In this document: positions 25,528 to 34,837 of the stretch, piece after piece | How positions within the stretch are numbered: the first letter of the stretch is position 1 | Layout: the number at the start of each line of letters is the position of its first letter | Source of the DNA: Thermoanaerobacterium butyriciformans | GTDB lineage: Bacteria > Bacillota > Thermoanaerobacteria > Thermoanaerobacterales > Thermoanaerobacteraceae | Direction of reading: 5' to 3' | NCBI RefSeq assembly: GCF_017874545.1 | Contig: NZ_JAGGLT010000003.1 | Coordinates: 1 to 64,000, forward strand | DNA: 64,000 bases | Made by a program: the position numbers and the translations under genes | Notes under the pieces: model-generated | What the model saw: only the letters and a program-made list of their open reading frames with translations | What the model was told of the DNA's origin: nothing | Database searches by the model: none

Positions 25528-26535
25528 TTAATCTTTCAATGCCAAAAGAATTTTATTAACCTCTTTTGAAACATTGTCAAATTCTTCAGGCGTTAATGAC
25601 TGCGCACCATCTGAAAGTGCCATGTCTGGATGTGGGTGCACTTCTATGATGAGTCCGTCTGCACCAACTGCCACAGCCGCTCTAGATAATGGCGCTATAA
25701 GGTCACGCCTACCTGTGCCGTGACTTGGATCGACTATTACAGGAAGGTGGGATAAATTTTTTACTGCAGCCACAGCATTTAGATCTAGAGTGTTTCTTGT
25801 GTACGTCTCAAATGTGCGTATGCCCCTTTCACAAAGTATGACATTTGGATTTCCTTCTTTCATGATGTATTCTGCTGCATTAAGCCATTCTTCTATAGTT
25901 GACGATAAACCACGCTTCAGTAAAACCGGCATGTTTGACTTGCCTATCTCTTTTAAAAGCTCAAAATTCTGCATGTTCCTTGAGCCCACTTGCAGTATAT
26001 CTGCGTATTGTGATACTTTTTCTATATGTGAGCTGCTGACTATCTCTGTGATAGTAACCATACCTGTTTCCCGACCTACGGCATTTAGTATCTTAAGCCC
26101 TTCTTCTTCTAATCCCTGAAAAGAGTATGGAGATGACCTTGGCTTGTAAGCACCACCTCTTAAGACCTTTGCACCTGATTTTTTGACTGCTTTGGCAGCT
26201 TCAAGCATTTGCTCATAGCTTTCTATAGCACACGGTCCTGCCATCATGACGAAACTGCCGCCGCCAATGTCTACGTCTTTGACTCTTACAACGGTATTGT
26301 CAGGTTTTGCTGATCTTGATACAAGTTTATACGGTGAGGAAATCCTGACAACGTCGTATACGCCTTCCATTGACGATATAGGCTTATCCTCAAGGACTTC
26401 TACATTTCCGATGACGCCGATTATAGACCTTTCAGCACCATTTACTACATGCGTCGATAGATTGAATTTCCTTACATATTCACAAACATTTTTTATATTT
26501 TCTTCTGTGGCATTTTCTTTCATTATAATGACCAT
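25528..26535 (-). CDS. aroF: 3-deoxy-7-phosphoheptulonate (DAHP) synthase, AroF/AroA-beta type
   Basis: 335 residues. An N-terminal ferredoxin-like domain (about 1-75) precedes the barrel. Barrel motifs are [29 protein letters not shown] and IVDPSHGTG with metal-binding Cys, His and Glu. It makes the first committed step of aromatic amino acid synthesis from PEP and erythrose-4-phosphate. ATG 26535 follows AAGGGG. It is preceded by a T-box leader, so transcription depends on an uncharged aromatic tRNA. Confidence 0.93.
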   Translation of the reverse strand: MVIIMKENATEENIKNVCEYVRKFNLSTHVVNGAERSIIGVIGNVEVLEDKPISSMEGVYDVVRISSPYKLVSRSAKPDNTVVRVKDVDIGGGSFVMMAGPCAIESYEQMLEAAKAVKKSGAKVLRGGAYKPRSSPYSFQGLEEEGLKILNAVGRETGMVTITEIVSSSHIEKVSQYADILQVGSRNMQNFELLKEIGKSNMPVLLKRGLSSTIEEWLNAAEYIMKEGNPNVILCERGIRTFETYTRNTLDLNAVAAVKNLSHLPVIVDPSHGTGRRDLIAPLSRAAVAVGADGLIIEVHPHPDMALSDGAQSLTPEEFDNVSKEVNKILLALKD

Positions 26536-26562
26536 CAAATCAACCCCTTTTAACATATTTTG

Positions 26563-26826
26563 TGATAAAAAAAATCTCTCATCCCAAAGGACGGAGATTT
26601 TCCGCGGTACCACCTTTATTAACCGTAAAAGGTTCCCTCTAAGAGTACAATCATACTCCCTTCTTTTTAACGGTAGAAGACTCCGGCATCACCTACTGAA
26701 ATTTCAGATCGCAACTTAAGAGGGAACTTCAATATGCTTAAGATATCCGGCTTCCACCGTCCCGGACTCTCTTTGATCCTCCGCATACCTACTTTCCTCT
26801 TTCATCGTCTTTCGCTCAAATTATTG
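26563..26826 (-). promoter_or_regulatory. T-box riboswitch leader of aroF
   Basis: On the minus strand the T-box sequence GGTGGTACCGCGGAAAA (about 26616-26600) is followed by a terminator ATCTC...GAGAT with a T-run (26600-26566). Upstream lies a stem I with the AGTA element after GAGGAA, pairing with CCTCTT near 26722. The likely specifier in GAAGTTCCC is TTC (26726-26724), which would read Phe. The T-box identity is certain; the specifier is my reading by eye. Confidence 0.93.
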
Positions 26827-26831
26827 TAATA

Positions 26832-26860
26832 ATAATACAACAAAAAGATTTGTGTGTCAA
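26832..26860 (-). promoter_or_regulatory. Promoter of the T-box/aroF transcript
   Basis: TTGACA (26860-26855) and TATTAT (26837-26832) are 17 bases apart on the minus strand. Confidence 0.8.
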
Positions 26861-26952
26861 TAAATTTTTTTACTTTAAATTGCTAAAATATTTTTACACA
26901 TGTTGTATAATATGCTAAAATATCATTAAAGATTATTAAAGGAGCGGTGAAC

Positions 26953-27681
26953 ATGAGAATTGTGAGGATTGACAATGAAGGAAAGGATTATGGAATAATT
27001 GAAAGTGATAGCATATTGATGATAAATGACGGCAGGATAAAGAGTGTAGATCTTAAAGAGGCGAAGCTTTTGCCGCCATGCGAGATGACGAAGGCTGTAT
27101 GTGTTGGCTTGAATTACGGTGATCACATTGAGGAGATGGGAGACAAGCGCCCTGACGAGCCTACGTTGTTCATAAAGCCTGCTACTGCTGCGATAGGATA
27201 TGATGATTACATAGTAATTCCTAAAATGTCAGAGAGGGTTGACTATGAAGGTGAATTGGCCGTTGTCATGAAAAAGACAGCAAAGGATGTTTCGGAAGAT
27301 GAGGCATTAGACTATGTTCTTGGATATACAATTGCAAATGATGTTACAGCGAGAGATCTGCAGTCAAAAGATGGGCAGTGGACGAGGGCGAAATCATTTG
27401 ACACGTTTTTGCCTATAGGACCATGGATTGAAACAGATTTAGATCCGTCAAACTTAGAGATAAAAACATATGTAAATGGCATATTGAAGCAGCACAGCAA
27501 CACAAAACACCTTATATTCAGTGTACCTAAGCTTGTATCATTCATATCACATGTTATGACATTAAACCCCGGCGATGTAATACTTACAGGGACTCCATCG
27601 GGAGTAGGACCAATAAAATCAGGCGATGTTGTAACAATCGAGATTGAAGGAATAGGTAAGCTGACAAATAAAGTCAAGTAA
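26953..27681 (+). CDS. Fumarylacetoacetate hydrolase family protein
   Basis: 242 residues from ATG 26953, which has GGAG 8 bases upstream; GTG 26947 is too close. The FAH core runs from AVCVGLNYGDHIEEMG. Metal ligands are in DYEGELAVVM and IANDVTARDLQ, and the catalytic loop is in LTGTPSGVGP. Such enzymes act as acylpyruvases, oxaloacetate decarboxylases or 2-hydroxyhepta-diene-dioate isomerases. Which one cannot be told. It is 11 bases before the beta-CASP gene and co-transcribed with it. Confidence 0.87.
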   Translation: MRIVRIDNEGKDYGIIESDSILMINDGRIKSVDLKEAKLLPPCEMTKAVCVGLNYGDHIEEMGDKRPDEPTLFIKPATAAIGYDDYIVIPKMSERVDYEGELAVVMKKTAKDVSEDEALDYVLGYTIANDVTARDLQSKDGQWTRAKSFDTFLPIGPWIETDLDPSNLEIKTYVNGILKQHSNTKHLIFSVPKLVSFISHVMTLNPGDVILTGTPSGVGPIKSGDVVTIEIEGIGKLTNKVK

Positions 27682-27692
27682 AGGAGATACAC

Positions 27693-30155
27693 ATGAAGCT
27701 TTATTTTTGTGGTGGAGCAAGTGAAGTAGGTGCATCATGCTACTTGGTGAATATAGACGGGAAAAATATTTTACTAGATTGTGGAATAAGGATGTCATCA
27801 AGCAAGGACAATCTTCCGGATTTTCAGCTTATTCAGGAAAATGGTGGAGTAGATGTCATAGTAATAAGCCATGCACACATGGATCATATAGGTGCTCTTC
27901 CGATAATATCAAGAATATACCCTGATGCTAAAATATATATGACACATGCTGCAAAAGATTTGACAAGGGTACTCTTGTATGACAGCTTAAAGATAATGGA
28001 AAGAGAAGCGGAGATACCTGCTTATGCTGAGATACACGTAAGGGAAATGCTAAACAGGATAATATGCCATACGCCGGGGCATACATTTTCACCTTTTTTA
28101 GATGCTGATTTAAAGGTGACTTTCTACAGTGCAGGTCACATAGCAGGTGCAGCGTCAATATACATAGTCGGGACTGAAGGAAGCTTTTTTTACTCAGGCG
28201 ATTTTTCAAGATTTAGGCAGAATACGATTGAAGGTGCATCAATACCAAAATTAAGACCAGATGTAGCCTTCTTTGAATCTACGTATGGCGACAAGCTACA
28301 TGCAAATAGAGAATTAGAAGAATCAAGGCTTGTTGAGAAAATAAATGCTGTAGTAAAAAATGGCGGAAAAGTGTTGATACCTGCTTTTGCACTTGGAAGA
28401 GCGCAGGAAATAATACTCATACTTAAAAAGGCTATAAACAAAGGCATGATAGAAACAAAGGTGTACGTCGATGGCATGGTAAAAGATATATGCAGGATTT
28501 ATAAGTTAAATCCAAACTATTTAAGGCAAAATTTAGCAAAGAAGATTTTTAAAGGTGGAGAAATATTTTTTGATGATAACGTGATGCCAATTGATAGACT
28601 CGAGATGAGGGAAGATATCATAAAAGAGCCATGTGTGATAGTTTCAAGTTCAGGCATGCTTACAGGAGGCCCCAGCCAGTGGTATGCTGAAAAACTTGCA
28701 GGCGATGAAAAAAATCTGATAGCCATAACAGGGTATCAAGACGAAGAATCGCCGGGAAGAAGGCTTTTGGAGCTTACGGATGAAAAAGACGATGATAAAA
28801 AGCTTAAATTGGCGGATAAAGAAATACCTGTAAAATGTGCAGTTGACAAGTTTGGACTTTCGGCACATGCCGACATGAGCGAGATACTATCACTTGTAAA
28901 TTTCCTTTATCCTAAAAAAGTGTTTTTAATCCATGGCGATCCAGATGTGATAGATTTTTTAGGAAGAGAAGTGCAGAGGGATATTAGGACAGATGTGTAC
29001 GTGCCACAGAATGGCGATGTACACGATATCGATATACAAAATCCGCGAAAGCAGCTAAAAAGAGAGCCATTTCCCTCAATGAAAATGGGAGAAGCTTTAA
29101 ACGAAGGCAATATAGAAAAGCTTTGGAGGTTTGTACTCGATAGAATCGGTGCAGATGCTGTATTATCTGTAGAAGATATAGCGGAAATCTGGGGTTGTAT
29201 GGAAGATACTGATGCTTTAAAAGATTTACTAAATAACTCAGTGTATTTTCAGCCTGACAAAAGGAGAATGTTTTTATACCATGCTGTTCTGGAAGAAGAA
29301 TTGAAGAAGGAAAAAGTTGAGGGCCCTATGGAAGTGAATCAGATGCTGTCGTTAGTTGATGAATACTTTACAAGAGAGTCAGGTCTTTACAAAAAAGGCG
29401 CCAGATTCGATGAGAAGATAGCTCTTTTGTACTTTGATTTTCCAGATGTAGCAAAAGATAGATATTCATATTTATTTAAAGAATTTGAAGAAAGAACAGG
29501 ATGGAAAGTTGAAATAAACGAAAATATAAACACATCGGCCATAAATGACGTCATATATAAGCTGTTGCCGGATGTTGCTATTAACAAAGTATCGTACAAA
29601 GGTGCTGACAAATTAGTATCTGTAAAGATTGACGGAGAAATTGAAAATATTCAAGAAGTAAAAGATAAATTTTACAATGAGACGGGACTTAAGCTTAACA
29701 TTTATGGGAAAGATGCGTCAGTTGATACAATTGCTGTTGTTGATACAGGTGATGATAAACTGGAGCAGAATGAGGCACTTACGATCATAGATGAAGCGTT
29801 TAAGGATTTGCCTCATAAGCCTTATAAAAAGAGCATAAAGACATCAAACGGCATCAAGTACATTGAACTATCATTTATATCTAAGGTAGTCGGTGAAAGA
29901 TATAAAGAAAAAATAGATGAGCTTATAAAGAGGACTGGTTGGACGATTGTGGTAGGAAGCGGTTGCAATCAGATAGAAGTCATAAATATTGCAAAGAGAA
30001 TATTTGGGGAAATGGGAATTAAACTTAAGAAAAATCCAAGCGTATATTTAGATGATATGACAGTTGGCATATCAATAGATGGCGATGCAGATGATGAGAT
30101 TATTAAAAAGATAGATGACACGTTGTACGACATGACAGGTTTAAGGCTGAGATGA
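27693..30155 (+). CDS. Metallo-beta-lactamase/beta-CASP RNA-processing nuclease with repeated C-terminal extension
   Basis: 820 residues. The metallo-beta-lactamase motif HAHMDHIGALP is near 73, further ligands are in GHIAGAAS and YSGDFS, the beta-CASP domain includes SSSGMLTGGPS near 315, and the RNA-specificity motif KFGLSAHADM is near 388. These are CPSF-73/YSH1-like features of RNA endo- or exonucleases. Beyond about residue 430 there is a long extension with tandem KH-like repeats (YSYLFKEFEERTGWKVEI; YKEKIDELIKRTGWTIVV). The extension may bind RNA. It is co-transcribed with the FAH gene. Confidence 0.8.
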   Translation: MKLYFCGGASEVGASCYLVNIDGKNILLDCGIRMSSSKDNLPDFQLIQENGGVDVIVISHAHMDHIGALPIISRIYPDAKIYMTHAAKDLTRVLLYDSLKIMEREAEIPAYAEIHVREMLNRIICHTPGHTFSPFLDADLKVTFYSAGHIAGAASIYIVGTEGSFFYSGDFSRFRQNTIEGASIPKLRPDVAFFESTYGDKLHANRELEESRLVEKINAVVKNGGKVLIPAFALGRAQEIILILKKAINKGMIETKVYVDGMVKDICRIYKLNPNYLRQNLAKKIFKGGEIFFDDNVMPIDRLEMREDIIKEPCVIVSSSGMLTGGPSQWYAEKLAGDEKNLIAITGYQDEESPGRRLLELTDEKDDDKKLKLADKEIPVKCAVDKFGLSAHADMSEILSLVNFLYPKKVFLIHGDPDVIDFLGREVQRDIRTDVYVPQNGDVHDIDIQNPRKQLKREPFPSMKMGEALNEGNIEKLWRFVLDRIGADAVLSVEDIAEIWGCMEDTDALKDLLNNSVYFQPDKRRMFLYHAVLEEELKKEKVEGPMEVNQMLSLVDEYFTRESGLYKKGARFDEKIALLYFDFPDVAKDRYSYLFKEFEERTGWKVEINENINTSAINDVIYKLLPDVAINKVSYKGADKLVSVKIDGEIENIQEVKDKFYNETGLKLNIYGKDASVDTIAVVDTGDDKLEQNEALTIIDEAFKDLPHKPYKKSIKTSNGIKYIELSFISKVVGERYKEKIDELIKRTGWTIVVGSGCNQIEVINIAKRIFGEMGIKLKKNPSVYLDDMTVGISIDGDADDEIIKKIDDTLYDMTGLRLR

Positions 30156-30180
30156 ATATTCGTGGAAAGGAAGGTTTGCG

Positions 30181-31434
30181 ATGGGTTATAAGGATATTTC
30201 ATTAAAATACGGGAAAGGTGCGGTAGACGTAAAAATAGATGAGAATATGTGCACAGTGCTGTATCCTGAGGATTTGCCTGGTGTTGAAGACCCTATGGCG
30301 GAAGTATCAAGATCGCTTGTAAACCCAATTGATAAAGCGCCTTTATCTGATTTGGTCAAGGGCAAAAAAGATGTCGTAATATTAGCCAGCGATATAACTC
30401 GTCCGTCGCCATCTCACATTCTAATACCGCCTATAATAGATGAATTAAACAGGGCAGGTATAAGCGATGATAGCATAAAAATCGTTTTTGGTCTTGGATA
30501 CCACAGAAAGCATACAGATGATGAAAAGAAGACGCTTGTTGGTGAAGAAGTGTTTAATAGGATAAAGTGCATCGACCATGATATAGATGACTGCGTATAC
30601 GTTGGTACTACAAAAAGAGGTACGCCAGTAGAAGTCTTTCGTGAAGTATACAATGCAGATTTTATCATAGCTACAGGTAACTTAGAGCTTCACTATAAAG
30701 CAGGGTACAGTGGAGGCCACAAAGCACTGCTTCCAGGTGTTTGCAGCAAAAATACCATAGAAAAAAATCACGTCCTTATGTTTTCAGAAGGAGCGATGCC
30801 AGGCAAAATCGATGGAAATCCTATGAGGGAAGACATAGAAGAAGGAGGAAAGCTGGCAAGAGTCGATTTTATAGTAAATGCAGTTTTAAATAGCCATAAA
30901 GAGATAGTGAAAGTAGTATCAGGCGATCCGATAAAAGCTCACAGAGAAGGCGCTAAATACATCGATAAGATGTACAAAAGAGTTATACCAGAAAAAGCCG
31001 ATATTGTCGTCGCATCTTGTGGAGGATACCCAAAAGACATTAACCTTTATCAAGCTCAAAAAGGGCTTGACAATGCCCAATATTCTGTAAAAGATGGCGG
31101 TACTATAATATTAGTGGCGGAATGCAGAGAAGGTTTGGGAGAGAAGCTTTTTTCAGACTGGATGGTAAATTCATCATCTGTAGATGAGCCATTAAAGTGG
31201 ATAAAAGAGGAATTCAGGCTTGGCGCACATAAAGCCGCTGTAATCTGCGAAGTATTAAAAAGGGCTGATATCTACCTTGTATCATCTTTTGACCGCAGCT
31301 TCACTGAAAAGATATTCTTTAAATATGCAAAGACTCCGCAGGATGCACTTGATGAAGCTATTAAAAAATATCACGATCCCAAGGTACTTGTTCTTCCATA
31401 CGCAAATTCTACGTTGCCATATGTGGAGGAGTAG
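30181..31434 (+). CDS. larA: Nickel-dependent lactate racemase family protein
   Basis: 417 residues. LarA hallmarks are SDITRPSP near 70, GLGYHRKHT near 103, the HYKAGYSGGHKALLPG segment near 175-190 with the cofactor-linking lysine, and a C-terminal catalytic half. LarA uses a nickel-pincer nucleotide made by LarB, LarC and LarE, none of which lie here. The window does encode nickel uptake. Members also racemise other 2-hydroxy acids, so the substrate is open. TetR follows after 3 bases. Confidence 0.85.
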   Translation: MGYKDISLKYGKGAVDVKIDENMCTVLYPEDLPGVEDPMAEVSRSLVNPIDKAPLSDLVKGKKDVVILASDITRPSPSHILIPPIIDELNRAGISDDSIKIVFGLGYHRKHTDDEKKTLVGEEVFNRIKCIDHDIDDCVYVGTTKRGTPVEVFREVYNADFIIATGNLELHYKAGYSGGHKALLPGVCSKNTIEKNHVLMFSEGAMPGKIDGNPMREDIEEGGKLARVDFIVNAVLNSHKEIVKVVSGDPIKAHREGAKYIDKMYKRVIPEKADIVVASCGGYPKDINLYQAQKGLDNAQYSVKDGGTIILVAECREGLGEKLFSDWMVNSSSVDEPLKWIKEEFRLGAHKAAVICEVLKRADIYLVSSFDRSFTEKIFFKYAKTPQDALDEAIKKYHDPKVLVLPYANSTLPYVEE

Positions 31435-31437
31435 TGT

Positions 31438-32004
31438 ATGGCAAATTCTCAAATAACGAAAAAAGCAATGGCTGATGCGCTTAAAGAATTGATGAAAACA
31501 AAGCCATTAAATAGAATCTCCGTACAGGATATCGTAAATAAATGTGGCCTCAATAGGCAGACTTTCTATTATCATTTTCACGATATTTTTGAACTGCTTG
31601 AGTGGATTTATAAAAAAGAAGCTATTGAAAAAATCTCTCAATATAAAAATTATGAACATTGGACAGAGGGATTTTATCAAGTATTTAAATACATTGAAGA
31701 TAACAAATTATTCTGCATGAATACATTAAACTCATTGGGTAGAGAACACTTGGAGAATTATCTTTATTCTGTAACATATGACCTTGTTATTGGGGTTGTT
31801 TATGAAATATCCAGAAATATGAAAGTGAAGGAGAAATACAAGGAATTTATTGCGAATTTTTATACCCTGGCATTTATAGGATTAATAATACAATGGATGA
31901 AAAAAGGGATGAGGGAAGAACCGGAGAAACTAATTAAAGATTTAAGTGAACTTATTGAAGGCAATTTCATGAAAGCTCTACAAAAATATGAGCTGTGTGA
32001 TTAA
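31438..32004 (+). CDS. TetR family regulator (DhaS-like C-terminal domain)
   Basis: 188 residues behind GGAGGAG. The HTH is RISVQDIVNKCGLNRQTFYYHF, and the C-terminus is of the TetR_C_33 type. It lies between larA and the oleate hydratase gene. Oleate hydratases are often preceded by a TetR gene, so control of that gene is likely; inducers would be unsaturated fatty acids. No clear operator was found. Confidence 0.82.
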   Translation: MANSQITKKAMADALKELMKTKPLNRISVQDIVNKCGLNRQTFYYHFHDIFELLEWIYKKEAIEKISQYKNYEHWTEGFYQVFKYIEDNKLFCMNTLNSLGREHLENYLYSVTYDLVIGVVYEISRNMKVKEKYKEFIANFYTLAFIGLIIQWMKKGMREEPEKLIKDLSELIEGNFMKALQKYELCD

Positions 32005-32128
32005 AAAATATACAAATTCTATCAAATGTCAAAATTTTATACAGTTTAAGCTCTTTGATTATTTCAAAATCAGTGTTATAAAGCTATATTATTTTTAGAA
32101 ATATTCGATAATCAAGGAGCTGATTTTT

Positions 32129-33706
32129 ATGAGAGATTATAAAAACACTCATGCTTATTTTGTAGGAGGAGGAATAGCTTCACTTGCAGGAGCGTGCTAT
32201 TTGATTAGGGACTGCGGCTTTCCAGGTGATCATATTCATATTTTCGAAGAATTGAATGTCTTGGGTGGAAGCAATGATGGCACAGGCAATCCTGAAACTG
32301 GATATGTAATAAGAGGCGGCAGGATGTTAAACGATGAGACTTATGAAAATACTTGGGAGCTTTTATTGTCAATACCATCTATTGACAATCCAGAGAAATC
32401 TGTTAGAGAAGAAATAATTGAATTTGATTCTCAGCATCCAACCCATTCCAATGCAAGACTTGTTAATAATAACGGTGAAGTCGTAGATGTATCATCTATC
32501 GATTTTGACAATGAAGATAGGATTGCTTTGGCAAAGCTCATTGTAACACCTGAAGAGAAGCTTAATATGTTAAAAATTAGTGATTGGTTTAAACCACACT
32601 TTTTTGAGACCAATTTTTGGTACATGTGGGCAACGACTTTTGCATTTCAACCGTGGCATAGCTTAGCAGAATTAAGAAGATATGTGATAAGGTTTATGCA
32701 TGAATTTCCAAGAATTCATACATTGGAAGGTGTGACAAGAACACCTTATAATCAATACGATTCTTTAATTTTACCAATAAAGAAGTTCTTGGAAAATCAC
32801 AATGTTGATTTCAAACTGAAATGTGTCGTAACAGATCTAGACTTTAAGGATTCAGAAAAAATTACGGTTACAAGGATATACTATAAAGAACAAGGTATGG
32901 AAAAAACAATTGAGTTAAATGAAAGCGACGTTGTATTTGTCACAAATGGTTCAATGACAGAGGGCTACAGTTTGGGATCCATGACAAAGCCACCTGTTTT
33001 AAATGATAAAGGTGCATCGTGGAAATTATGGGATAAGATTTCAAAGAAAAAACAAGGTTTAGGAAACCCTACTGTATTTGACGATAATATACAAGGATCA
33101 AAGTGGGAATCATTTACTGTAACTTGTCATAATTCAAAGTTTTTTGATTTGATGGAAAAATTTTCGCGTAATAAAGCTGGGACAGGTGCTCTTGTTACAT
33201 TTAAGGATTCTAATTGGTTTATGTCAATTGTTTTGGCACATCAACCACACTTTAGAAATCAACCTGATAATGTGAAAGTATTTTGGGGGTATGGATTATA
33301 TCCTGATAATCCGGGTAATTATGTTAAAAAGAAAATGTCAGAATGTACAGGAGAAGAAATATTAATTGAACTTTTGCATCATTTAAAATTTGAAAAAGAA
33401 ATGGAGGATATAATAAAATCGGCAAATTGCATTCCATGCATGATGCCATTTATTACAGCACAATTTATGCCAAGGTCGATAGGAGATAGGCCTCAAGTTG
33501 TACCGGAAGGCTCAACTAATTTAGCATTTATTGGACAATTTTGTGAAATACCTGATGACGTAGTATTTACAGAAGAATATTCAGTCAGATCTGCAAGAAT
33601 TGCTGTATATAAACTTTTCGGAATAACTAGACCAGTAGAACCAATAAATCAATATCAGTATGATATTAGAACGTTATTTAAGTCATTTGTGACGATGTTC
33701 AAATGA
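32129..33706 (+). CDS. Oleate hydratase (FAD-dependent)
   Basis: 525 residues. The FAD motif GGGIASLAGACYLIRD is at about 12-27, followed by the family signature FEELNVLGGSNDG and GGRMLNDETYENTW. Later segments (FVTNGSMTEGYSLG, ITAQFMPRSIGDRPQVVP) confirm MCRA/OhyA. It adds water to the cis-9 double bond of unsaturated fatty acids to give 10-hydroxy acids, usually for detoxification. The length is slightly short compared with 560-590 residues in many relatives. SD AAGGAG precedes the ATG, and a good terminator follows. Confidence 0.93.
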   Translation: MRDYKNTHAYFVGGGIASLAGACYLIRDCGFPGDHIHIFEELNVLGGSNDGTGNPETGYVIRGGRMLNDETYENTWELLLSIPSIDNPEKSVREEIIEFDSQHPTHSNARLVNNNGEVVDVSSIDFDNEDRIALAKLIVTPEEKLNMLKISDWFKPHFFETNFWYMWATTFAFQPWHSLAELRRYVIRFMHEFPRIHTLEGVTRTPYNQYDSLILPIKKFLENHNVDFKLKCVVTDLDFKDSEKITVTRIYYKEQGMEKTIELNESDVVFVTNGSMTEGYSLGSMTKPPVLNDKGASWKLWDKISKKKQGLGNPTVFDDNIQGSKWESFTVTCHNSKFFDLMEKFSRNKAGTGALVTFKDSNWFMSIVLAHQPHFRNQPDNVKVFWGYGLYPDNPGNYVKKKMSECTGEEILIELLHHLKFEKEMEDIIKSANCIPCMMPFITAQFMPRSIGDRPQVVPEGSTNLAFIGQFCEIPDDVVFTEEYSVRSARIAVYKLFGITRPVEPINQYQYDIRTLFKSFVTMFK

Positions 33707-33716
33707 ATATATGATT

Positions 33717-33754
33717 AAAAATCTCTCCATCTGAAAAGAGGGGAGATTTTTTAA
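33717..33754 (+). terminator. Terminator after the oleate hydratase gene
   Basis: AAAATCTCTCC pairs with GGGGAGATTTT with one G.U pair, followed by TTTTTT. Confidence 0.85.
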
Positions 33755-33961
33755 TGCTGTTATTTAACATAAACGCTAAATTATATAAAAACTCGAAATA
33801 AAATTTTCATCTTTTAATTAGGAGATGAATTTCTATTGTATGCGATAGAACAATATGGCATAATAATCTTGAAAGATTTTATCAAGAAAAGTTAGGGTCT
33901 TTTTATACAAGCGATTTTTCTATTAATGTCATGTGTATCATGATGAATGGTGGTGATGACG

Positions 33962-34372
33962 ATGAATATTAACGATGAACAAGTCAATGTAATAAAGAAT
34001 TTTCTTATAAATAAAGTAGAGCCTTATGTAATATATCTGTTTGGTTCAGCTGTAAATGGTATATTTAGAAGCGACAGTGATATTGATATTGCGTATTTAA
34101 GTGATAAAGATATTAGCGGTTATGATTTATTTATGATTTCGCAGGAATTAGCGGATTTACTAAAACGGGATGTGGATTTAATAGATTTGCGAAAAGCATC
34201 AACTGTATTCAAAGCTCAGGTGGTAGGAACGAAAAAAATAATTTATTGTAATGATGATTTAAGGCGAATGAATTTCGAAATGTATGCATTGAAAGATTAT
34301 GCGAAATTAAATGAGGAAAGAGCTGAAATAATTGATAAAATATTAAAAAGGGGACGAATTTACAATGAGTGA
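33962..34372 (+). CDS. mntA: MntA-type minimal nucleotidyltransferase antitoxin
   Basis: 136 residues. The NTase motif is LFGSAVNGIFRSDSDIDIA (about 31-49; GSx5-G, SDxD). In the HEPN/MNT (type VII) systems this protein inactivates the HepT RNase by adding AMP to its conserved tyrosine. The stop overlaps the hepT ATG (ATGAGTGA), the usual operon form. Start ATG 33962 is chosen on SD spacing; in-frame ATG 33956 is also possible. The partner is broken (next entry). Confidence 0.88.
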   Translation: MNINDEQVNVIKNFLINKVEPYVIYLFGSAVNGIFRSDSDIDIAYLSDKDISGYDLFMISQELADLLKRDVDLIDLRKASTVFKAQVVGTKKIIYCNDDLRRMNFEMYALKDYAKLNEERAEIIDKILKRGRIYNE

Positions 34373-34620
34373 TGTTGTAATTAATAAAACTGAAATTACA
34401 CATTCCTCAAAATAGTAGAGATGCATTTGAACTGCTTCGTAAGAATGGTGTCATAGATGATGTGTTAGAGAAAAAATTAAAATCCATGGTTGGTTTTAGA
34501 AATATCGCTGTGCATAATTATCAATTGATAGATTTGAAAGTTGTCCAGGATTTGATTGAAAATGGCTTAAATGATTTGATAGTCTTTTCAAAAATAATAC
34601 TGCAACAATATAATAATTAG
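34365..34620 (+). pseudogene. hepT: hepT (HEPN RNase toxin) with an internal frameshifting deletion
   Basis: The gene starts correctly (MSDVVINKTEI) at 34365 but then stops at TAG after five further codons. From 34405 the family sequence resumes in another frame: PQNSRDAFELLRKNGV... through RNIAVHNY, the Rx4HxY RNase/AMP-acceptor motif, to the normal end at 34618-34620. Full HepT is about 135-145 residues; about 55 residues of the first helices are missing. The catalytic motif survives without a start of its own. Confidence 0.82.
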
Positions 34621-34667
34621 ATATGGAATTATTGACGAGGGATGGAAGAAAGATGTTTGGGATTGAA

Positions 34668-34696
34668 AAGGTGGCCTTTAAAGCCGCCTTATTTTT
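34668..34696 (+). terminator. Terminator between hepT remnant and the sigma-54 activator
   Basis: AAGGTGGC (34668-34675) pairs with GCCGCCTT (34683-34690), followed by ATTTTTA. Confidence 0.8.
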
Positions 34697-34837
34697 ATGC
34701 AAAAAAATAAATAAGCAAGTGCAAAGTTTTTCATTTATATTAAGATTTAGTTAATGTATAATAAATAAAAGAGAATATCGTGCGTAATTTGATTTAAAAT
34801 TGATTTATGTTATATTGTTTTACTTGAGGTGGTAACT

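Noticed and set aside
33760-33960. Possible gene fragment ahead of mntA (EQYGIIILKDFIKKS-like frame)
   Set aside because: Short, no SD, ends quickly and resembles no family; may be a remnant but cannot be supported.
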